NCBI GenBank assembly: GCA_036675505.1
Contig: JAKFEW010000021.1
Location: 1 to 64,000 of the forward strand
Length of the DNA stretch: 64,000 nt
Direction of reading: 5' to 3'
Source: JAKFEW01 sp036675505
GTDB taxonomy: Bacteria > Cyanobacteriota > Sericytochromatia > S15B-MN24 > JAQBPE01
The notes under the pieces are model-generated. The model worked only from the letters and a program-made list of their open reading frames with translations, searched no databases and was not told where the DNA came from. Positions 56,838 through 64,000 of this stretch are shown here, in pieces. The first letter of the stretch is position 1. Each line of letters begins with the position of its first letter. The position numbers were made by a program, and so were the translations under genes.

Positions 56838-57341
56838 ATGCAGGCGAACCTGGACCAGCTCGATCAGGTCTTGGGCCAGCAGGTTGCGGGCCTGACCACG
56901 ATCAAGCTGTCGCTTCCCAAGAAGATCGAGCTGGTCAAGGCGCATCGTCTCGCGGATCTCGAGGCGTTCAACAAGCGCGAGGAAGAGCAGGTCGTGCGCC
57001 TGCAGCAGGCCGAGTCACAGCGGCAGGTTCTCCTGAGCCTGATCGCCCGGGACCTGGGCCTCGATCGCACGCCGTCGCTGGCCGAGCTGGTCGAACTGGC
57101 GCCCACGGGCGCCCGCGAGCGGCTCGCCGCTCGCCGGGATCAGCTCAACACGCTCGCCGCGCAAATCAAGAGCGGCCAGGCGCTGGTGGACCAGCTTCTG
57201 CGCGTTTCCATCGAATTCGTGCATTACTCGATGGACATCTTCGCCCAGCTCGCCAACGCTCGCCCCAAGACGGGATACGGCGGCGACGACTTCGCCGCCC
57301 CCGAGGCTTCCGCGAGCTGGCTCGTCAACAAGCACGCCTGA
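56838..57341 (+). CDS. flgN: Flagellar chaperone FlgN
   Basis: 167 residues, all-helical (NLDQLDQVLGQQVAGLTTIK, LVKAHRLADLEAFNKREEEQ), typical of FlgN/YvyG, the export chaperone of FlgK and FlgL. Starts seven bases after flgM and precedes flgK, the Bacillus order. The C-terminal 25 residues are a flexible tail. Confidence 0.85.
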   Translation: MQANLDQLDQVLGQQVAGLTTIKLSLPKKIELVKAHRLADLEAFNKREEEQVVRLQQAESQRQVLLSLIARDLGLDRTPSLAELVELAPTGARERLAARRDQLNTLAAQIKSGQALVDQLLRVSIEFVHYSMDIFAQLANARPKTGYGGDDFAAPEASASWLVNKHA

Positions 57342-57393
57342 CGCGAGCCCCCTCACCCCAGCCCTCTCCCACCGGGACGAGGCGGAGGTTTCA

Positions 57394-58854
57394 ATGAACG
57401 TCGGACTGTACGCCTCGGTTCGGGGGCTGCTCGCGGCGCAACGCGCCGTGGACGTCGCCAGCCACAACATCGCCAACGCCGATACCGAAGGGTACTCGCG
57501 CCAGCGCGCCGAACAGTCGGCCGGCACGCCGATGGGCTACTCGCCCTACGGCCAGGTCGGCACCGGCGTGCAGATCGATGCGATCCGCCGCATCCGCGAT
57601 GGCCTGCTCGATCGCCAGGTGCGCCAGGAGTCGAGTCCGCTGGGCGAGTCGATGGCGCGCGCCGAGGCGATCGGCCAGATCGAGGACCTGCTCGGTGAGC
57701 CGGGCGCCGGCGCGCTCTCGACCAAGCTCGCCGAGTATTACGACGGCTGGAACAAGCTCGCGACGAACCCCGAGAACTACAACCTGCGCATCGCGCTGCG
57801 GGATACCGCCACCGAGCTCACCACCACGTTCAACCGGCTCTACTCGGACCTCCAGGGCCTGCGCCAGGACCTGAACGACCGGATCGACACGCAAATCGCG
57901 GACATCAACTCCAAGGCCAGCCAGATCGCCGATCTCAATTATCAGATCGGGGCCACGATCGCCGCCGGCCAGAACCCGAACGACCTAAAAGACCAGCAGG
58001 ACTTGCTCATCGAGCAACTCTCGATGATGGTCAAGCTCCAGGCCGTCGAGGAAGGCACCTCGGGCATGACGAACGTCTACGTCGCCGGCGACCCGCTGGT
58101 CATGCGCACCGACGCCTTCGGCCTCAACCTCGCCCCGATCAACCCGCTCGTCGACCAGTCGGTCATCAACTATTCGCCCACCGGCCTGCCCGCCGTGATC
58201 ACCGGCGGCTCGCTCAAGGGCATGCTCGACATCCGCAACAACGTCCTCGCCGTGCTCGCGCCACCGGCCGGCGAGGCGGGCGGCCTGGTCTTCCAGCTCA
58301 ATTCGCTCGCCGCCCAGCTGATCGCCGACACCAACGCCCTGCACACCCAGGGGTTCGGCCTCGACGGCACCACGACGCTGAACTTCTTCAACGGCACGGA
58401 CGCCGGCGACATCGTGGTCAACCAGAGCATCACCAACCTCGCCAACGGCCTCGACTTCATCGCGGCGGCCGCGAACGACCCCGGCACGCTGGCCGGCGGA
58501 CCGGGCGACAACGGCATGGCCCAGCTGATCGCCCAGCGCCGTGACGCGCTCACGATGGGCGGGTTCGCGCCTGCCCCGCCGGCACTGGCCGTGCCGCCGA
58601 ACGCCACGTTCGAGAACTTCTGGAAGCAGGAGCTCACGAACCTCGCGGTGCTCGGCCAGGCAGCCAACCGCTCGGTGACGACCCAGGAAACCGTGCTCGC
58701 GAGCGTGAAAGACCGCCGCGACCAGATCTCGGCCGTCTCGACCGACGAGGAGATGGCGAACGTGATCCGCTACCAGAAGGCCTACGCCGCTTCCGCGAAG
58801 CTCATCTCGACCATCGACGAGATGCTCGACACGCTAATGAATATCCGCCGATAG
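57394..58854 (+). CDS. flgK: Hook-filament junction protein FlgK (HAP1)
   Basis: 486 residues. N-terminal LYASVRGLLAAQRAVDVASHNIANADTEGYSRQRAE and C-terminal VSTDEEMANVIRYQKAYAASAKLISTIDEMLDTLMNI are the conserved D0/D1 helices. The middle carries the usual variable domain (YVAGDPLVMRTDAFG, TNALHTQGFGLDG). Joins hook and filament. GGAGG lies before the ATG. Confidence 0.95.
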   Translation: MNVGLYASVRGLLAAQRAVDVASHNIANADTEGYSRQRAEQSAGTPMGYSPYGQVGTGVQIDAIRRIRDGLLDRQVRQESSPLGESMARAEAIGQIEDLLGEPGAGALSTKLAEYYDGWNKLATNPENYNLRIALRDTATELTTTFNRLYSDLQGLRQDLNDRIDTQIADINSKASQIADLNYQIGATIAAGQNPNDLKDQQDLLIEQLSMMVKLQAVEEGTSGMTNVYVAGDPLVMRTDAFGLNLAPINPLVDQSVINYSPTGLPAVITGGSLKGMLDIRNNVLAVLAPPAGEAGGLVFQLNSLAAQLIADTNALHTQGFGLDGTTTLNFFNGTDAGDIVVNQSITNLANGLDFIAAAANDPGTLAGGPGDNGMAQLIAQRRDALTMGGFAPAPPALAVPPNATFENFWKQELTNLAVLGQAANRSVTTQETVLASVKDRRDQISAVSTDEEMANVIRYQKAYAASAKLISTIDEMLDTLMNIRR

Positions 58855-58884
58855 GAACCCACCCGAGAGGGGGAGGATCAAAGA

Positions 58885-59808
58885 ATGCGTATCAGCAACA
58901 ACACGATGATCGAGCACGCGATGCGCGACATTGGCGCCAACAAGGTGCGGGTCGCGAACGTCCAGCGCGATATCACCACCGGCGTGCGGATTCACCGGGG
59001 CTCGGACGATCCGACTTCGGCCGCGCGGGCCGCGGCCCTGCGGCAGCAGTTGGCGGTGAACGGCACCTACGCCGAGAACATCGACCGCGCCGGCGACTTC
59101 CTGATGAACACCGACGAGGCGCTCACGAAGCTGAACGATGCGATGGTGCGGATCCGCAACCTCGCCCTGCAAGGCGCCAGTGGCCATCTGCAGCAGTCCG
59201 ACAAGGAAGTGATCGCCCGCGAAGTGACCGAGCTGCGCGAGCTGATCCGCACGGTCGGCAACACCAAAGACGCGCAGGGCCGCTACCTCTTCGGCGGCCT
59301 CAAGACCCAGACCGAGCCCCTGCCCGCGGCCGACGTCACCCTCGGCCCCAACGACGCGGGCACGATGTCCGTCGAGGTGGCCCAGGGATCGACCATGACG
59401 TACAATGTAACGGGCTTCCAGGTGTTCGGCGACTTGTTGGCGCCGGCGGTCGCCCCCTCCAACTTCCCGCCGAACGTATTCGGCACGCTCGACGAGCTGG
59501 CTTCCTTTCTGAACGGCGGCACCAACGACCGCAGCATCACGGATACCTCGCTCGCGAGGATCGATGCCCACATCGATTCCCTGTCCGCGCTCCGTACGGA
59601 GGTGGGCGCCCGGATCCAGCGGCTGGATCTCGCCAAGATCCGCTACGAAGACATGAACATGACGCTCGACGGGCTGCTCCAGGATACGGAGGCCACCGAC
59701 ATCGCCGACGCGTCGCTGCGACTCAACCAGTACGAAGCGGCCTTCCGGGCTTCCCTCTCGGTCGGCGCCCGCGCGCTCCCCCTTTCTCTCGTGGACTTCC
59801 TCCGGTGA
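58885..59808 (+). CDS. flgL: Hook-filament junction protein FlgL (HAP3)
   Basis: 307 residues. Flagellin-like N-terminus (MRISNNTMIEHAMRDIGANK, VQRDITTGVRIHRGSDDPTSAARAAALR) and C-terminus (DIADASLRLNQYEAAFRASLSV) with a FLFGG-like segment YLFGGLKTQTEP. Follows flgK by 30 bases with GGGGGAGGA as ribosome site. The stop overlaps the fliW start (GTGA). Confidence 0.94.
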   Translation: MRISNNTMIEHAMRDIGANKVRVANVQRDITTGVRIHRGSDDPTSAARAAALRQQLAVNGTYAENIDRAGDFLMNTDEALTKLNDAMVRIRNLALQGASGHLQQSDKEVIAREVTELRELIRTVGNTKDAQGRYLFGGLKTQTEPLPAADVTLGPNDAGTMSVEVAQGSTMTYNVTGFQVFGDLLAPAVAPSNFPPNVFGTLDELASFLNGGTNDRSITDTSLARIDAHIDSLSALRTEVGARIQRLDLAKIRYEDMNMTLDGLLQDTEATDIADASLRLNQYEAAFRASLSVGARALPLSLVDFLR

Positions 59809-60293
59809 ACGTGACGCTCTTGAAGGACGCCTCAGGCATGCAGTTCCAGACCACCCGCTTCGGCACCATCGAAGTCGATCTCGACACGATCATCCACTTC
59901 CCGCTCGGGCTGCTCGGCTTCGAGCGCTACCAGCGGTACATTCTGATCGACAGCGACGAAGCGGCGCCATTGCGCTGGCTACAGTGCGTGGACGAGGGCG
60001 GGCTGGCCTTCCTGGTGGTCGAGCCGGGCCTTTTCTTCGCCGCATACGCGCCGAAGCTCTCGGCCGACGACCGCGATTTCCTGCAACTGGCGGAAGGCGA
60101 CGTTCCGGCCGTCGCGAGCCTGGTGGTGGTCCCGGAAAACCCGCTCGAGATGACGGTCAACCTGGTCGGCCCCCTGGTGATGAACGTCGACAAGCGGCTG
60201 GGCAAGCAGGTCGTGCTGCACGACAGTGGCTTCTCCACGCGCCAGCGGCTGATCCCCGATACCTCGACCCCCGAGACGGCGGTACCGGTGTAG
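59805..60293 (+). CDS. fliW: Flagellar assembly factor FliW
   Basis: 162 residues from the GTG that overlaps flgL; an ATG at 59838 with GAAGGA upstream would give 151 residues and a more typical N-terminus (QFQTTRFGTIEV). Conserved FPLGLLGFERYQRYILID, FLVVEPGLFF and NLVGPLVMNVDKRLGKQVVL. FliW binds CsrA and blocks it; flagellin releases CsrA by taking FliW. The flagellin gene itself is not in the window. csrA follows 48 bases later. Confidence 0.94.
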   Translation: MNVTLLKDASGMQFQTTRFGTIEVDLDTIIHFPLGLLGFERYQRYILIDSDEAAPLRWLQCVDEGGLAFLVVEPGLFFAAYAPKLSADDRDFLQLAEGDVPAVASLVVVPENPLEMTVNLVGPLVMNVDKRLGKQVVLHDSGFSTRQRLIPDTSTPETAVPV

Positions 60294-60341
60294 TAGAATT
60301 GACCCATCGCCGTCCTCGTTTTCCCCGTCAGGTGTTCGCCG

Positions 60342-60593
60342 TTGCTCGTACTCAGCCGTAAAATCAACCAGAGCGTGATGATCGGCGACGACATCGAGAT
60401 CATCCTGCTGGAAACCAAGGGCGACACGGCCAAGATCGGCATCGTGGCGCCGCGCGATGTAAAGGTCTTCCGCCAGGAAATCTACCAGGCCATCAAGGCC
60501 GAGAACCAGAAGTCGGCCCAGGCCAGCGCCACGCTCGAGTCGGCATCCTCGCTTTTGAAGGACGTCTTGAAGCAACGGAAGACCGAAGAGTAA
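60342..60593 (+). CDS. csrA: Carbon storage regulator CsrA
   Basis: 83 residues from a TTG start that gives the invariant LVLSRKINQSVMIGDDIEI. RNA-binding dimer that represses translation of flagellin and other mRNAs; IGIVAPRDVKVFRQEIYQAI is conserved. The C-terminal tail of about 20 residues is longer than in E. coli, as in Bacillus-type CsrA that binds FliW. A strong terminator follows 19 bases after the stop. Confidence 0.96.
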   Translation: MLVLSRKINQSVMIGDDIEIILLETKGDTAKIGIVAPRDVKVFRQEIYQAIKAENQKSAQASATLESASSLLKDVLKQRKTEE

Positions 60594-60612
60594 GAACCCT
60601 CAATCGCCTGAT

Positions 60613-60650
60613 ACGCCCGCCACGCCTAGCGTGGCGGGCGTTAACTTTTG
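60613..60650 (+). terminator. Intrinsic terminator of the flagellar operon after csrA
   Basis: A perfect 13-bp stem (60613-60625 with 60629-60641, core CGCCCGCCACGC) with loop CTA, followed by TAACTTTTG. It ends the yvyF-csrA transcript and separates it from flhF. Confidence 0.9.
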
Positions 60651-60694
60651 TGACGCGTGTGACGCTTGCACAGTTTTCGATACCAACCGGGGGG

Positions 60695-60700
60695 TATACT
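60695..60700 (+). promoter_or_regulatory. Possible -10 box of flhF-flhG
   Basis: TATACT preceded by GGGGG, about 150 bases before the flhF start and after the csrA terminator. No good -35 lies at 17 bases (TTGCAC is 23 bases upstream), so the call is weak. Confidence 0.25.
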
Positions 60701-60769
60701 TATGTTTGGCAGAGCCCTGAAAATCGGCACGGCGAGCCAATTAGCGGGTAAGCGAGCGTTTCGTGACAA

Positions 60770-60835
60770 CGCCTGCGGCCAATCCCGTTAGCGCCTGCGG
60801 CTAATCCGGTTAGCGCCTGCGGCTAGACCGGTAAG
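60770..60835 (+). repeat. Three 22-bp tandem repeats in the flhF leader
   Basis: Units at 60770-60791, 60792-60813 and 60814-60835 each begin CGCCTGCGGC and end in a TTAG/TAAG-like step; they differ at a few positions. TTAGC in one unit and GCTAA in the next pair across the loop GCCTGCG, and CCGGTTAGC with GCTAGACCGG makes a longer stem at about 60806-60831. The last unit touches the GGGAGG ribosome site of flhF. Confidence 0.85.
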
Positions 60836-60846
60836 GGAGGACGACC

Positions 60847-62301
60847 TTGAAGATCCGGCAGTACACGGCCCCCACGATGCAAGAGGCCATCTTGAAGATC
60901 AAGGTGGACCTGGGCCCGACCGCGGTCATCCTGCACACGCGCAAGTTCAAGCGTGGCGGGTTCATGGGCTTTTTCGCCCAGGACATGGTCGAGGTGCTCG
61001 CCGCGGTCGATCCCAAAGACGCCGACAAGGAGAAGGGCCAGCCCCAGGGCGAAAGCCGGGAGCGCGCCCCCGCGCAGGCCTCCCGTCCGGCCGCCGCGCT
61101 GCCCGAAGGCCTCGACCTCGGCCCGCTGGCCGCGCCCGGCGCGCCGCGCAACGCAGGCCCAGTCCGCGAGCAACGCGAAGCGGCCGCCATGGCGCGTGAG
61201 CTGCTCGCCGCCGCCGGTCTCACCGCCAGGCCGCCGGCCAACGAGGACGTGGTGATCCCGGCGGGCCCCCGCTACCAGGAGGGCGTCGAGCCGCCGGCCC
61301 GCCGCGCCGCGGCCACGGCGGTGGTCGAACAGGCACCGCCCGTGGCCCCCGCGCGCTCGTCGTTCGGCCAGCCCGCGGCCGTCACGATGATGCCCGAGGG
61401 CAGCAAGCTGGCCGATGAGGTCGGCGAGCTCAAGGCGACGGTCACGGACCTCAAATCGATGATGGCGACGCTGGTCGGCCAGCTAGAGATGACGCCGCGC
61501 ACCCCGCAGCAGTTCCCGACCTTGCTTCAGCGCGTGTACGACAAGCTCCTCGCCCTCGACGTCGACGCCTCGATCGCCCGCGGCCTGGTCGTCTATCTCC
61601 AGCGCGAGCAGCCCCACCTCAAGACCTACGACGAGCTCTGCGACGCCCTCGAGCTGCCGGTCGCCGGCCTGCTCGGCGTGAGCGGCCCGATCGTCACGGC
61701 CACCGGCGAGCGCAAGATCGTCGCGCTGATCGGCCCCACCGGCGTCGGCAAGACGACCACGATCGCCAAGCTCGCCGCCAACTTCGCGCTCTCGCGCAAC
61801 ATCGACATGGCGTTGCTCACGATCGATACCTACCGCGTGGCCGCCATCGAGCAGCTCAAGACCTACGGCGACATCATCGGCCTGCCGGTCGAGGTCGTGC
61901 TCACCCCCCAGAGCTTGAAGGAGGCGCTCAAGCTCCACCTGGACAAGGGTCTGATCCTGATCGACACCGCCGGCCGCAGCCCCTACAACCGGCTCCACAT
62001 CAACGAGCTACGAAGCTTCCTCGACGTCGAGCCACGGGTGGAGACCCACCTCGTGCTCTCCGCGAGCACCCGCCTCGCGGACCTCAAGCAGATCGTCAAG
62101 AACTTCGCCTCCACCGGCGTCGACCGCCTGATCTTCTCGAAGACGGACGAAACCGACATCGTGGGCGGCGTCATCTCGATCGCCCACGAGACCGGCCTGC
62201 CCGTCTCGTACGTGACGACCGGCCAGAGCGTGCCGGACGACATCATGGTCGCCGAAGGTCAATCTCTGTCCCGCATGCTCGTCCAGCAGCTCAAGGGTTA
62301 A
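60847..62301 (+). CDS. flhF: Flagellar SRP-like GTPase FlhF
   Basis: 484 residues from a TTG with GGGAGG six bases upstream. Conserved N-terminal KIRQYTAPTMQEAILKIKVDLGPTAVIL, an Ala/Pro-rich middle (about 55-190), then the NG domain: IGPTGVGKTTTIAKLA (295-310), TIDTYRVAAIEQLKTYG, LILIDTAGRS, and FSKTDETDIVGGVIS. Sets the place and number of flagella together with FlhG, whose gene starts five bases after the stop. Its leader holds three 22-bp repeats. Confidence 0.96.
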   Translation: MKIRQYTAPTMQEAILKIKVDLGPTAVILHTRKFKRGGFMGFFAQDMVEVLAAVDPKDADKEKGQPQGESRERAPAQASRPAAALPEGLDLGPLAAPGAPRNAGPVREQREAAAMARELLAAAGLTARPPANEDVVIPAGPRYQEGVEPPARRAAATAVVEQAPPVAPARSSFGQPAAVTMMPEGSKLADEVGELKATVTDLKSMMATLVGQLEMTPRTPQQFPTLLQRVYDKLLALDVDASIARGLVVYLQREQPHLKTYDELCDALELPVAGLLGVSGPIVTATGERKIVALIGPTGVGKTTTIAKLAANFALSRNIDMALLTIDTYRVAAIEQLKTYGDIIGLPVEVVLTPQSLKEALKLHLDKGLILIDTAGRSPYNRLHINELRSFLDVEPRVETHLVLSASTRLADLKQIVKNFASTGVDRLIFSKTDETDIVGGVISIAHETGLPVSYVTTGQSVPDDIMVAEGQSLSRMLVQQLKG

Positions 62302-62305
62302 GCGC

Positions 62306-63292
62306 ATGAGCGATCAAGCCAACCGCCTGCGGGAGCTGATGCGGGCGAACAAGAAGGCCGGAATGGCCGCCGCCGCCGCCAAGGCCGCCCTGGTCACGAA
62401 GGTCGCCGAGCCCGCGGGCTCCCCGGCAGGCGTGCCGACGGTCTCGTCGGTCGCCATCAGCAGCAGCCCGATCTTCCCTACCACCTCCCATGCCCGCGTC
62501 ATCGTCGTGACGAGCGGCAAGGGCGGCGTGGGCAAGACCAACATCACCGTGAACCTCGCGCTCGCGCTCGCCAAGCGCGGCAAGCGCACCGTGCTGTTCG
62601 ACGCCGACCTCGGCATGGCGAACGTGGACGTGATCCTGGGCGTCTCGCCCAAGGCCCACCTCGCGGACGTCGTGGCCGGCCGCAAGCGGCTCGAGGAAAT
62701 CCTGCTGCAGGTGACCGAGGGGCTCGAGATCGTGCCCGGCGGCTCGGGCATGCACGAGCTCGCCGACCTGCCGCAAGACGTCCTCGAGGGCTTCGTGCGT
62801 GGCCTGCGCGACCTCGAGCACCGCGCCGACTTCATCCTGGTCGACACGGGCGCGGGCATCAGCCGCGCCGTGCTCAACTTCGTGCTCGCCGCCAACGAGA
62901 TCTTGGTGGTCACCACGCCGGAGCCGACCGCCATCACCGACGCGTACGGGCTGATCAAGGCGATCGACCAGCACAACCCGCTCGCCCAGGTCCGCCTGCT
63001 GATCAACATGGCCGAGTCGGAGCAGGAAGCCCGCGCCGTGGCGCAGAAGTTGATCATGATCGTGGATCGTTTCCTCGACGTGGAGGTTTCGTACCTCACG
63101 TGGCTGGAGAAGGACCCCAACGTCAGCCGCGCCGTGCTCCAGCAGCAGCCGTTCTACCACGCGTTCCCCTACGGACCGACCACGCGCCGCATCAACATGC
63201 TCGCGAGCCTGTTGATCGAGCCCGAGGAGGGCCAGGAGCCCCCGGAGTCGACCACGAGCTTCTTCAACCGGGTGGCGCGGCTCTTCCGCTAG
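62306..63292 (+). CDS. flhG: Flagellar number regulator FlhG (YlxH/MinD-like)
   Basis: 328 residues. Deviant Walker A VTSGKGGVGKTNITVNLALAL, DADLGMANVDVILGV, and ILVDTGAGISRAVLNFV. The first 60 residues form an N-terminal region that begins DQANRLRELMRANKK, resembling the FlhF-activating DQAxxLR motif of FlhG proteins. Stimulates the FlhF GTPase and limits flagellar number. Its TAG stop shares the bases CTAG (63289-63292) with the convergent gene. Confidence 0.95.
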   Translation: MSDQANRLRELMRANKKAGMAAAAAKAALVTKVAEPAGSPAGVPTVSSVAISSSPIFPTTSHARVIVVTSGKGGVGKTNITVNLALALAKRGKRTVLFDADLGMANVDVILGVSPKAHLADVVAGRKRLEEILLQVTEGLEIVPGGSGMHELADLPQDVLEGFVRGLRDLEHRADFILVDTGAGISRAVLNFVLAANEILVVTTPEPTAITDAYGLIKAIDQHNPLAQVRLLINMAESEQEARAVAQKLIMIVDRFLDVEVSYLTWLEKDPNVSRAVLQQQPFYHAFPYGPTTRRINMLASLLIEPEEGQEPPESTTSFFNRVARLFR

Positions 63293-64000
63293 AGCCGCAC
63301 CGCGCGGCTCGACGTCCGAAAGTCCGGCTTTTCCGTCCAGGGCTCGACGCGCAGCTGGCGTGCCGGCCAGAACTCCGGCAGCGACGCGACCTGGCGTGCG
63401 CCGATGCCGGCGGCATCCACCGCGCGCACGATCACGTCGCCTGTCCCGGCCGGCGGCCAGGCGTCGGCGTCGACCTCGACGCGCCGCTCGGTCGTCCACA
63501 CCTCCCAGACGGGCCCCGCGAAGCCATCCTTGTAAACTTCCACCTGGTAACCCTCGACGTCTGCCACCTGGCTCCAGGTGATCACGCGCGTGGGCGCGTC
63601 GATCGTCACGGTCGGCACCTCGAGCAGCCGCCCGGTCGTGGAGAGCGCGGCGCGATCGATGACCCGCGTGTACGAGCTGCGGGCGTTGCCGGAGCCGTCA
63701 CGCGCCTCGAGCAGGAGCCGCAGGACGCCGGGCAGGTCAGCCGCCGGGGGGATGGCGAAACTGCCGGTGTTCGCCGCGGAGTCGACGATCGCGGTGGTCG
63801 GCGCGCCGTCCTGCACGAGCTCGAGCTGCGCGTGGAAGCTCGTCAGGCCTGCCGGGATGACGCTCGTGACATAGGACACCGAATCCGTGAGGGCGTGCAG
63901 CGTCACGGCCGGGCCCTCGTCGTCGCGGGGATCGAACGGCGCCGAGACGCCGAGCAGGGGCGCGCCCGCGCCGTCGAGGCCATTCGCGAGGAGGACCGCG
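63289..64000 (-). CDS. FN3-like surface protein, partial (5' end outside the window)
   Basis: The frame is open to the right edge of the window, so only the last 237 or so residues are seen. They contain beta-rich repeats: TITW-like VITWSQVADVEGYQVEVYKDG and VIVRAVDAAGIGA fit a fibronectin type III domain, and an earlier SYVTSVIPAGLTSFHAQLELVQDG segment fits an Ig-like one. No start or signal peptide is visible here. Likely an exported adhesin or enzyme with Ig/FN3 domains; convergent with flhG. Confidence 0.7.
   Translation of the reverse strand, partial: AVLLANGLDGAGAPLLGVSAPFDPRDDEGPAVTLHALTDSVSYVTSVIPAGLTSFHAQLELVQDGAPTTAIVDSAANTGSFAIPPAADLPGVLRLLLEARDGSGNARSSYTRVIDRAALSTTGRLLEVPTVTIDAPTRVITWSQVADVEGYQVEVYKDGFAGPVWEVWTTERRVEVDADAWPPAGTGDVIVRAVDAAGIGARQVASLPEFWPARQLRVEPWTEKPDFRTSSRAVRL

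Noticed and set aside
60661..60700. TTGCAC and TATACT as a complete promoter of flhF
   Set aside because: The spacing is 23 bases, too long for sigma-70; only the TATACT is kept as a weak -10 candidate.

Overview
High-GC bacterial chromosome segment that is gene-dense: I see no gene-free stretch longer than 300 bases, and no tRNA, rRNA, CRISPR array or insertion sequence. The organism is motile and aerobic or respiring, with lipoproteins and pilin-like proteins. The gene order rplU-rpmA-obgE-proB-nadD-yqeK-rsfS and a Bacillus-like flagellar order (yvyF-flgM-flgN-flgK-flgL-fliW-csrA) combine with many NHL-repeat lipoproteins and a SpoVS protein. This suggests a deep-branching lineage, possibly a non-photosynthetic relative of Cyanobacteria (Sericytochromatia-like). 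That placement is inference and needs a marker-gene tree.

Region 0-2.7 kb: a sulfonate/nitrate-type ABC transporter whose ATPase is joined through a membrane helix to its substrate-binding domain, with an in-frame TGA at the junction. Region 2.8-5.5 kb: a small lipoprotein, then a putative lethal-factor-like zinc peptidase paired with a possible beta-barrel protein. Region 5.5-8.0 kb (minus): a GT-C glycosyltransferase and gluQ-RS. Region 8.2-10.8 kb: fliH-fliI. Region 10.8-16.0 kb (minus): an oligopeptide ABC transporter (binding protein, two permeases) and a PDZ-like protein, preceded by secG with a terminator in between. Region 16.4-19.1 kb (minus): FecR-domain protein and NHL lipoprotein. 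Region 19.3-22.8 kb (minus): succinate dehydrogenase sdhCAB of the mycobacterial Sdh1 type.

Region 23-28 kb: a stand-alone MshEN-like protein, an SDR/QueA-like pair, a tandem pair of NTF2-like proteins with duplicated leaders, and class I fumarase. Region 28-37.6 kb (minus): the ribosome/GTPase/NAD cluster rplU, rpmA, obgE, proB, nadD, an SF2 helicase, yqeK and rsfS, with a 973-residue NHL lipoprotein inserted, and spoVS upstream.

Region 37.7-44.5 kb: a pilin-like locus: a zinc-finger membrane protein with a pseudopilin-like tail, two prepilin-type proteins and a 963-residue PilX/DUF4900-like protein, closed by a strong terminator. Region 44.6-47.7 kb: an actin-like ATPase with a proline-rich tail followed by two coiled-coil proteins that share an N-terminal module. 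This is my best candidate for an undescribed system. Region 47.8-53.2 kb: two divergent large lipoproteins.

Region 53.3-63.3 kb: a flagellar cluster: lytic transglycosylase, flgF, flgG, flgJ rod-binding domain, yvyF, flgM, flgN, flgK, flgL, fliW, csrA, terminator, then flhF and flhG behind a leader with three 22-bp repeats. It builds the distal rod, hook-filament junction and the number/placement control, with CsrA-FliW as the post-transcriptional switch. No flagellin, hook, L-ring or P-ring gene is present in the window. The window ends inside a minus-strand gene for an FN3-like surface protein.
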